64,000 nt of DNA from assembly GCA_032622095.1 (NCBI GenBank), contig CP136061.1, forward strand, positions 23,252,991 through 23,316,990, written 5' to 3'. Below, one piece after another: positions 54,356 through 63,650 of this stretch (position 1 is the first letter of the stretch; every line of letters begins with the position of its first letter). Below the pieces are notes generated by a model, which was not told the origin of the DNA, made no database searches, and saw only the letters and a program-made list of their open reading frames with translations. A program made the position numbers and the translations under genes. The DNA comes from Siphonodentalium dalli. Lineage: Eukaryota > Mollusca > Scaphopoda > Gadilida > Siphonodentaliidae.

Positions 54356-57300
54356 GGTTCTAACCCAGAGATTCATGAATAGAACTCAGGGATTTATGAC
54401 TTTTTCGAAGGATTTATGGTTCTAACCCAGAGATTCATGAATAGAACTCAGGGATTTATGACTTTTCGAAGGATTTATGGCTTTAACCCCGAGATTCATG
54501 ACTACAACTCAGGGATTTATGACTTTTTCGAAGGATTTATGGTTCTAACCCAGAGATTCATGAATACAACTCAGGGATTTATGACTTTTTCGAAGGATTT
54601 ATGGTTCTAACCCAGAGATTCATGAATAGAACTCATGGATTTATGACTTTTTCGAAGGATTTATGGCTTTAACCCCGAGATTCATGTCTACAACTCAGGG
54701 ATTTATGACTTTTTCGAAGGATTTATGGTTCTAACCCAGAGATTCATGAATACAACTCAGGGATTTATGACTTTTTCGAAGGATTTGTGGCTCTAACCCA
54801 GAGATTCATGATTACAACTCAGGGATTTATGACTTTTTCGAAGGATTTGTGGCTCTAACCCAGAGATTCATGAATACAACGCAAGGATTTATGACCTTTT
54901 CGAAGGATCTATGGATCTAACCCCAAGATTCATGACTACAACTCAGGGATTTATGACTTTTTCGAAGGATTTATGGTTCTAACCCAGAGATTCATGAATA
55001 GAACTCAGGGATTTATGACTTTTTCGAAAGATTTAATGTTCTAACCCAGAGATTCATGAATAGAACTCAGGGATTTATGACTTTTTCGAAGGATTTATGG
55101 CTTTAACCCCGAGATTCATAACTACAACTCAGGGATTTATGACTTTTTCGAAGGATTTATGGTTCTAACCCAGAGATTCATGATTACAACTCAGGGATTT
55201 ATGACTTTTTCGAAGGATTTGTGGCTCTAACCCAGAGATTCATGAATACAACTCAGGAATTTATGACTTTTCGAAGGATTTATGGCTCAAACCTCGAGAT
55301 TCATGACTACAACTCAGGGATTTATGACTTTTTCGAAGGATTTATGGTTCTAACCCAGAGATTCACGAATAGAACTCAGGGATTTATGACTTTTTCGAAG
55401 GATTTATGGCTCTAACCCAGAGATTCATGAATAGAACTCAGGGATTTATGACTTTTTCGAAGGATTTATGGTTCTAACCCAGAGATTCATGAATAGAACT
55501 CAGGGATTTATGACTTTTTCGAAGGATTTATGGTTCTAACCCAGAGATTCATGAATAGAACTCAGGGATTTATGACTTTTTCGAAGGATTTATGGCTTTA
55601 ACCCCGAGATTCATGACTACAACTCAGGGATTTATGACTTTTTCGAAGGATTTATGGTTCTAACCCAGAGATTCATTAATACAACTCAGGGATTTATGAC
55701 TTTTTCGAAGGATTTGTGGCTCTAACCCAGAGATTCATGATTACAACTCAGGGATTTATGACTTTTTCGAAGGATTTGTGGCTCTAACCCAGAGATTCAT
55801 GAATACAACGCAAGGATTTATGACCTTTTCGAAGGATTTATGGCTCTAACCCCAAGATTCATGACTACAACTCAGGGATTTATGACTTTTTCGAAGGATT
55901 TATGGTTCTAACCCAGAGATTCATGAATAGAACTCAGGGATTTATGACTTTTTCGAAGGATTTATGGTTCTAATCCAGAGATTCATGAATAGAACTCAGG
56001 GATTTATGACTTTTTCGAAGGATTTATGGTTCTAACCCAGAGATTCATGAATAGAACTCAGGGATTTATGACTTTTTCGAAGGATTTATGGCTTTAACCC
56101 CGAGATTCATGACTACAACTCAGGGATTTATGACTTTTTCGAAGGATTTATGGTTCTAACCCAGAGATTCATGAATACAACTCAGGGATTTATGACTTTT
56201 TCGAAGGATTTATGGTTCTAACCCAGAGATTCATGAATACAACTCAGGGATTTATGACTTTTTCGAAGGATTTGTGGCTCTAACCCAGAGATTCATGATT
56301 ACAACTCAGGGATTTATGACTTTTTCGAAGGATTTGTGGCTCTAACCCAGAGATTCATGAATACAACTCAGGGATTTATGACTTTTCGAAGGATTTATGG
56401 CTCAAACCCCGAGATTCATGACTACAACTCAGGGATTTATGACTTTTTTGAAGGATTTATGGTTCTAACCCAGAGATTCACGAATAGAACTCAGGGATTT
56501 ATGACTTTTTCGAAGGATTTATGGTTCTAACCCAGAGATTCATGAATAGAACTCAGGGATTTATGACTTTTTCGAAGGATTTATGGTTCTAACCCAGAGA
56601 TTCATGAATAGAACTCAGGGATTTATGACTTTTCGAAGGATTTATGGCTTTAACCCCGAGATTCATGACTACAACTCAGGGATTTATGACTTTTTCGAAG
56701 GATTTATGGTTCTAACCCAGAGATTCATGAATACAACTCAGGGATTTATGACTTTTTCGAAGGATTTATGGTTCTAACCCAGAGATTCATGAATAGAACT
56801 CATGGATTTATGACTTTTTCGAAGGATTTATGGCTTTAACCCCGAGATTCATGTCTACAACTCAGGGATTTATGACTTTTTCGAAGGATTTATGGTTCTA
56901 ACCCAGAGATTCATGAATACAACTCAGGGATTTATGACTTTTTCGAAGGATTTGTGGCTCTAACCCAGAGATTCATGATTACAACTCAGGGATTTATGAC
57001 TTTTTCGAAGGATTTGTGGCTCTAACCCAGAGATTCATGAATACAACGCAAGGATTTATGACCTTTTCGAAGGATCTATGGATCTAACCCCAAGATTCAT
57101 GACTACAACTCAGGGATTTATGACTTTTTCGAAGGATTTATGGTTCTAACCCAGAGATTCATGAATAGAACTCAGGGATTTATGACTTTTTCGAAAGATT
57201 TAATGTTCTAACCCAGAGATTCATGAATAGAACTCAGGGATTTATGACTTTTTCGAAGGATTTATGGCTTTAACCCCGAGATTCATAACTACAACTCAGG

Positions 57301-57690
57301 GATTTATGACTTTTTCGAAGGATTTATGGTTCTAACCCAGAGATTCATGATTACAACTCAGGGATTTATGACTTTTTCGAAGGATTTGTGGCTCTAACCC
57401 AGAGATTCATGAATACAACTCAGGAATTTATGACTTTTCGAAGGATTTATGGCTCAAACCTCGAGATTCATGACTACAACTCAGGGATTTATGACTTTTT
57501 CGAAGGATTTATGGTTCTAACCCAGAGATTCACGAATAGAACTCAGGGATTTATGACTTTTTCGAAGGATTTATGGCTCTAACCCAGAGATTCATGAATA
57601 GAACTCAGGGATTTATGACTTTTTCGAAGGATTTATGGTTCTAACCCAGAGATTCATGAATAGAACTCAGGGATTTATGACTTTTTCGAA
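53670..57690 (+). repeat. 2,167-bp-spaced duplication (35 monomers minus 3)
   Basis: Positions from about 53,670 to 55,520 match about 55,837-57,687 at an offset of 2,167. Markers are GGTTCTAATCCAG (53,799/55,966), the module at 54,169/56,336, the second contraction at 54,460/56,627, GGATCTATGGATC (54,906/57,073), CGAAAGATTTAATG (55,025/57,192) and the module at 55,221/57,388. The match ends where the first copy has one more C monomer before D than the second. The module spacing alternates 1,052 and 1,115 bp. Confidence 0.8.
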
Positions 57691-58810
57691 GGATTTATGG
57701 CTTTAACCCCGAGATTCATGACTACAACTCAGGGATTTATGACTTTTTCGAAGGATTTATGGTTCTAACCCAGAGATTCATGAATACAACTCAGGGATTT
57801 ATGACTTTTTCGAAGGATTTGTGGCTCTAACCCAGAGATTCATTATTACAACTCAGGGATTTATGACTTTTTCGAAGGATTTGTGGCTCTAACCCAGAGA
57901 TTCATGAATACAACGCAGGGATTTATGACTTTTTCGAAGGATTTGTGGCTCTAACCCAGAGATTCATGAATACAACGCAAGGATTTATGACATTTTCGAA
58001 GGATTTATGGCTCTAACCCCGAGATTCATGACTACAACTCAGGGATTTATGACTTTTTCGAAGGATTTATGGTTCTAACCCAGAGATTCATGAATAGAAC
58101 TCAGGGATTTATGACTTTTTCGAAGGATTTATGGTTCTAACCCAGAGATTAATGAATAGAACTCAGGGATTTATGACTTTTTCGAAGGATTTATGGTTCT
58201 AACCCAGAGATTCATGAATACAACGCAGGGATTTATGACTTTTTCGAAGGATTTGTGGCTCTAACCCAGAGATTCGTGAATACAACGCAAGGATTTATGA
58301 CCTTTTCGAAGGATTTATGGCTCTAACCCCGAGATTCATGACTACAGCTCAGGGATTTATGACTTTTTCGAAGGATTTATGGTTCTAACCCAGAGATTCA
58401 TGAATAGAACTCAGGGATTTATGACTTTTTCGAAGGATTTATGGTTCTAACCCCGAGATTCATGATTACAACTCAGGGATTTATGACTTTTTCAAAGGAT
58501 TTGTGGCTCTAACCCAGAGATTCATGAATACAACTCAGGAATTTATGACTTTTCGAAGGATTTATGGCTCAAACCTCGAGATTCATGACTACAACTCAGG
58601 GATTTATGACTTTTTCGAAGGATTTATGGTTCTAACCCAGAGATTCACGAATAGAACTCAGGGATTTATGACTTTTTCGAAGGATTTATGGCTCTAACCC
58701 AGAGATTCATGAATAGAACTCAGGGATTTATGACTTTTTCGAAGGATTTATGGTTCTAACCCAGAGATTCATGAATAGAACTCAGGGATTTATGACTTTT
58801 TCGAAGGATT
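57690..58810 (+). repeat. Truncated block-beta head and re-entry to H-I-J module
   Basis: From about 57.69 to 58.44 kb the sequence follows about 18.59-19.34 kb at an offset of 39,100: CATTATTAC at 57,841, GATTAATGAATAG at about 58,146 and TTCGTGAATAC at 58,273. It breaks near 58,445, where a C-like monomer with CCCCGAG runs into GATTACAAC and another H-I-J module (58,503) that is 1,115 bp after the one at 57,388. TTCAAAGG at 58,491 is a private loss of the TTCGAA dyad. No gene is seen. Confidence 0.7.
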
Positions 58811-58811
58811 T

Positions 58812-61800
58812 ATGGTTCTAACCCAGAGATTCTTGACTACAACTCAGGGATTTATGACTTTTTCGAAGGATTATGGCTCTAACCCCGAGATTCATGAATA
58901 CAACGCAGGGATTTATGACTTTTTCGAAGGATTTATGGTTCTAACCCAGAGATTTATGATTACAACTCAGGGATTTATGACTGTTTTGAAGGATTTATGG
59001 CTCTAACCCGGAGATTCATGAATAGAACTCAGGGATTTATGACTTTTTCGAAGGATTTATGGTTCTAACCCAGAGATTCATGATTACAACTCAGGGATTT
59101 ATGACTGTTTTGAAGGATTTATGGCTCTAACCCGGATATTCATGAATACAACGCAGGGATTTATGACTTTTTCGAAGGATTTGTGGCTCTAACCCCGAGA
59201 TTCATGACTACAACTCAGGGAGTTATGACGTTTTCGAAGGATTTATGGCTCTTACCCAGAGATTCATGATTACAACTCAGGGATTTTTGACTTTTTCGAA
59301 GGATTTGTGGCTCTAACCCAGAGATTCAAGAATACAACGCAGGGATTTATGACTTTTTTGAAGGATTTGTGGCTCTATCGCAGAGATTCATGAATACAAC
59401 TCAGGCATTCATGACTTTTTCGAAGGATTTATGTCTCTAACCCCGAGATTCATGACTACAACTCAGGGATTTATGACTTTTTCGAAGGATTTATGGCTCT
59501 AACCCCGAGATTCATGACTACAACTCAGGGAGTTATGACTTTTTCGAAGGATTTATGGTTCTAACCCAGAGATTCATGAATAGAACTCAGGGATTTATGA
59601 CTTTTTCGAAGGATTTATGGTTCTAACCCAGAGATTCATGAATAGAACTCAGGGATTTATGACTTTTTCGAAGGATTTATGGTTCTAACCCAGAGATTCA
59701 TGATTACAACGCAGGGATTTATGACTTTTTCGAAGGATTTGTGGCTCTAACCCAGAGATTCGTGAATACAACGCAAGGATTTATGACCTTTTCGAAGGAT
59801 TTATGGCTCTAACCCCGAGATTCATGACTACAACTCAGGGATTTATGACTTTTTCGAAGGATTTATGGTTCTAACCCAGAGATTCATGAATAGAACTCAG
59901 GGATTTATGACTTTTTCGAAGGATTTGTGGTTCTTACCCAGTGATTCATGAATACAACTCAGGGATTTATGACTTTTTCAAAGGATTTATGGTTCTAACC
60001 CAGAGATTCATGAATACAACTCAGGAATTTATTACTTTTTCGAAGGATTTATGGCTCTAACCCAGAGATTCTTGACTACAACTCAGGGATTTGTGACTTT
60101 TTCGAAGGATTTGTGGCTCTAACCCAGAGATTCATGAATACAACGCAGGGATTTATGACTTTTTCGAAGGATTTGTGGCTCTATCGCAGAGATTCATGAA
60201 TACAACTCTGGGATTCATGACTTTTTGGAAGGATTTATGTCTCTAACCCCGAGATTCATGACTACAACTAAGGGATTTATGACTTTTTCGAAGGATTTAT
60301 GGCTCTAACCCCGAGATTCATGACTACAACTCAGGGAGTTATGACTTTTTCGAAGGATTTATGGTTCTAACCCAGAGATTCATGAATAGAACTCAGGGAT
60401 TTATGACTTTTTCGAAGGATTTATGGTTCTAACCCAGAGATTCATGAATAGAACTCAGGGATTTATGACTTTTTCGAAGGATTTATGGTTCTAACCCAGA
60501 GATTCATGAATAGAACTCAGGGATTGATGACTTTTTCGAAGGATTTATGGTTCTAACCCAGAGATTCATGAATACAACTCAGGGATTTATGACTTTTTCG
60601 AAGGATTTATGGTTCTAACCCAGAGATTCATGATTACAACTCAGGGATTTATGACTTTATCGAAGGATTTATGGCTCTAACCCAGAGATTCGTGATTACA
60701 ACTCAGGGATTTATGACTTTTTTGAAGGATTTATGGCTCTAACCCGGAGATTCATGAATACAATTATGGGATTTGTGACTTTTTCGATGGATTTATGGCT
60801 CTAACCCCGAGATTCATGACTACAACTCAGGGATTTATGACTTTTTCGAAGGATTTGTGGTTCTTACCCAGTGATTCATGAATACAACTCAGGGATTTAT
60901 GACTTTTTCAAAGGATTTATGGTTCTAACCCAGAGATTCATGAATACAACTCAGGGATTTATGACTTTTTCAAAGGATTTATGGTTCTAACCCAGAGATT
61001 CATGAATACAACTCAGGAATTTATGACTTTTTCGAAGGATTTATGGCTCTAACCCAGAGATTCTTGACTACAACTCAGGGATTTATGACTTTTTCGAAGG
61101 ATTATGGCTCTAACCCCGAGATTCATGAATACAACGCAGGGATTTATGACTTTTTCGAAGGATTTATGGTTCTAACCCAGAGATTTATGATTACAACTCA
61201 GGGATTTATGACTGTTTTGAAGGATTTATGGCTCTAACCCGGAGATTCATGAATAGAACTCAGGGATTTATGACTTTTTCGAAGGATTTATGGCTCTAAC
61301 CCCGAGATTCATGACTACAACTCGGGGATTTATGACTTTTTCGAAGGATTTGTGGCTCTAATCCAGAGATTCATGAATACAACGCAGGGATTTATGACTT
61401 TTTCGAAGGATTTATGGTTCTAACCCAGAGATTCATGATTACAACTCAGGGATTTATGACTGTTTTGAAGGATTTATGGCTCTAACCCGGATATTCATGA
61501 ATACAACGCAGGGATTTATGACTTTTTCGAAGGATTTGTGGCTCTAACCCCGAGATTCATGACTACAACTCAGGGAGTTATGACGTTTTCGAAGGATTTA
61601 TGGCTCTCACCCAGAGATTCATGATTACAACTCAGGGATTTTTGACTTTTTCGAAGGATTTGTGGCTCTAACCCAGAGATTCAAGAATACAACGCAGGGA
61701 TTTATGACTTTTTTGAAGGATTTGTGGCTCTATCGCAGAGATTCATGAATACAACTCAGGCATTCATGACTTTTTCGAAGGATTTATGTCTCTAACCCCG

Positions 61801-61915
61801 AGATTCATGACTACAACTCAGGGATTTATGACTTTTTCGAAGGATTTATGGCTCTAACCCCGAGATTCATGACTACAACTCAGGGAGTTATGACTTTTTC
61901 GAAGGATTTATGGTT
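58812..61915 (+). repeat. Internal duplication of the diverged island (offset 2,231 then 2,355 bp)
   Basis: The contracted monomer, GACTGTTTTGAAGG and CCCGGAG repeat at 2,231 bp (58,868/61,099). Farther right, CCCGGATATTC (59,131/61,486), GGGAGTTATGACG (59,218/61,573) and CTATCGCAG (59,375/61,730) repeat at 2,355 bp. The extra 124 bp is exactly two monomers inserted in the second copy near 61.28-61.40 kb. A shorter echo of 806 bp (13 monomers) links CTATCGCAG at 59,375 and 60,181. Confidence 0.8.
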
Positions 61916-61920
61916 CTAAC
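58812..61920 (+). repeat. Diverged satellite island
   Basis: The monomers here are still 62 bp and in register but carry many variants rare or absent elsewhere: GACTGTTTTGAAGG (58,980, 59,104, about 61,211 and 61,459), CCCGGAGATTC and CCCGGATATTC, GGGAGTTATGAC, GGGATTTTTGAC, CTATCGCAGAG (59,375, 60,181 and 61,730), GGCATTCATGAC, TTTTTGGAAGG (about 60,223) and TTCAAAGG. Two monomers are contracted by a T lost from GGATTTATGG rather than from the T5 run (58,868 and 61,099). The diagnostic A-B-C-D-E-F order is mostly absent. It looks like an older, less homogenised part of the array. No gene or foreign insert is present. Confidence 0.85.
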
Positions 61921-63650
61921 CCAGAGATTCATGAATACAACTCAGGGATTTATGACTTTTTCGAAGGATTTATGGTTCTAACCCAGAGATTCATGAATAG
62001 AACTCATGGATTTATGACTTTTTCGAAGGATTTATGGCTTTAACCCCGAGATTCATGTCTACAACTCAGGGATTTATGACTTTTTCGAAGGATTTATGGT
62101 TCTAACCCAGAGATTCATGAATACAACTCAGGGATTTATGACTTTTTCGAAGGATTTGTGGCTCTAACCCAGAGATTCATGATTACAACTCAGGGATTTA
62201 TGACTTTTTCGAAGGATTTGTGGCTCTAACCCAGAGATTCATGAATACAACGCAAGGATTTATGACCTTTTCGAAGGATCTATGGATCTAACCCCAAGAT
62301 TCATGACTACAACTCAGGGATTTATGACTTTTTCGAAGGATTTATGGTTCTAACCCAGAGATTCATGAATAGAACTCAGGGATTTATGACTTTTTCGAAA
62401 GATTTAATGTTCTAACCCAGAGATTCATGAATAGAACTCAGGGATTTATGACTTTTTCGAAGGATTTATGGCTTTAACCCCGAGATTCATAACTACAACT
62501 CAGGGATTTATGACTTTTTCGAAGGATTTATGGTTCTAACCCAGAGATTCATGATTACAACTCAGGGATTTATGACTTTTTCGAAGGATTTGTGGCTCTA
62601 ACCCAGAGATTCATGAATACAACTCAGGAATTTATGACTTTTCGAAGGATTTATGGCTCAAACCTCGAGATTCATGACTACAACTCAGGGATTTATGACT
62701 TTTTCGAAGGATTTATGGTTCTAACCCAGAGATTCACGAATAGAATTCAGGGATTTATGACTTTTTCGAAGGATTTATGGCTCTAACCCAGAGATTCATG
62801 AATAGAACTCAGGGATTTATGACTTTTTCGAAGGATTTATGGTTCTAACCCAGAGATTCATGAATAGAACTCAGGGATTTATGACTTTTTCGAAGGATTT
62901 ATGGCTTTAACCCCGAGATTCATGACTACAACTCAGGGATTTATGACTTTTTCGAAGGATTTATGGTTCTAACCCAGAGATTCATGAATACAACTCAGGG
63001 ATTTATGACTTTTTCGAAGGATTTGTGGCTCTAACCCAGAGATTCATTATTACAACTCAGGGATTTATGACTTTTTCGAAGGATTTGTGGCTCTAACCCA
63101 GAGATTCATGAATACAACGCAGGGATTTATGACTTTTTCGAAGGATTTGTGGCTCTAACCCAGAGATTCATGAATACAACGCAAGGATTTATGACATTTT
63201 CGAAGGATTTATGGCTCTAACCCCGAGATTCATGACTACAACTCAGGGATTTATGACTTTTTCGAAGGATTTATGGTTCTAACCCAGAGATTCATGAATA
63301 GAACTCAGGGATTTATGACTTTTTCGAAGGATTTATGGTTCTAACCCAGAGATTAATGAATAGAACTCAGGGATTTATGACTTTTTCGAAGGATTTATGG
63401 TTCTAACCCAGAGATTCATGAATACAACGCAGGGATTTATGACTTTTTCGAAAGATTTGTGGCTCTAACCCAGAGATTCGTGAATACAACGCAAGGATTT
63501 ATGACCTTTTCGAAGGATTTATGGCTCTAACCCCGAGATTCATGACTACAACTCAGGGATTTATGACTTTTTCGAAGGATTTATGGTTCTAACCCAGAGA
63601 TTCATGAATAGAACTCAGGGATTTATGACTTTTTCGAAGGATTTATGGTT
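61920..63650 (+). repeat. Copy of the 56.7-58.4 kb segment (offset 5,204 bp)
   Basis: After the diverged island, the sequence returns abruptly to homogenised satellite matching about 56,716-58,445 at 5,204 bp (84 monomers minus 4): AACTCATGG at 62,003 (56,799), GGATCTATGGATC at about 62,277, CGAAAGATTTAATG at about 62,396, the module at 62,592 and CATTATTAC at 63,045. The two segments flank the island, which suggests that it was enclosed by a duplication. Where the left copy breaks at 58,445, this one continues normally. Confidence 0.8.

Larger units (their letters stand above)
1298..62644 (+). repeat. 43 one-base contracted (61-bp) monomers
   Basis: In 41 monomers the T5 run is T4, giving GACTTTTCGAAGG. 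The G of that motif is at 1298, 1545, 3404, 4457, 4704, 6935, 7182, 8979, 9226, 10775, 13378, 13625, 14616, 15669, 15916, 16969, 18332, 21307, 24530, 26761, 28310, 29611, 30912, 33887, 37110, 39341, 41572, 43803, 45848, 47397, 48574, 52169, 53532, 54213, 54460, 55265, 56380, 56627, 57432, 58547 and 62636. Two others, at about 58,868 and 61,099, lose a T from GGATTTATGG instead. Contractions sit in fixed monomer contexts: mostly after an H-type monomer (GTGGCTC...AATACAACTC) or its GTTG/GGGG variants, and in eight cases after a C monomer preceding a D-like monomer. They therefore look inherited by duplication rather than scattered sequencing error. Confidence 0.9.

Noticed and set aside
1298-62644. 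T4/T5 differences as random homopolymer sequencing errors
   Set aside because: The contractions fall in fixed monomer contexts and recur at the same offsets as linked substitutions, so most are inherited. An isolated error at single sites cannot be excluded without reads.
1254-62786. 35 plus-strand open frames of 64 codons beginning M(A/V)LTQRF
   Set aside because: They are near-identical, arise only where a monomer is 61 bp long (T4 instead of T5, or one T lost), often need a GTG start, and end at the same satellite TAA. No domain, promoter or codon signal supports a gene.
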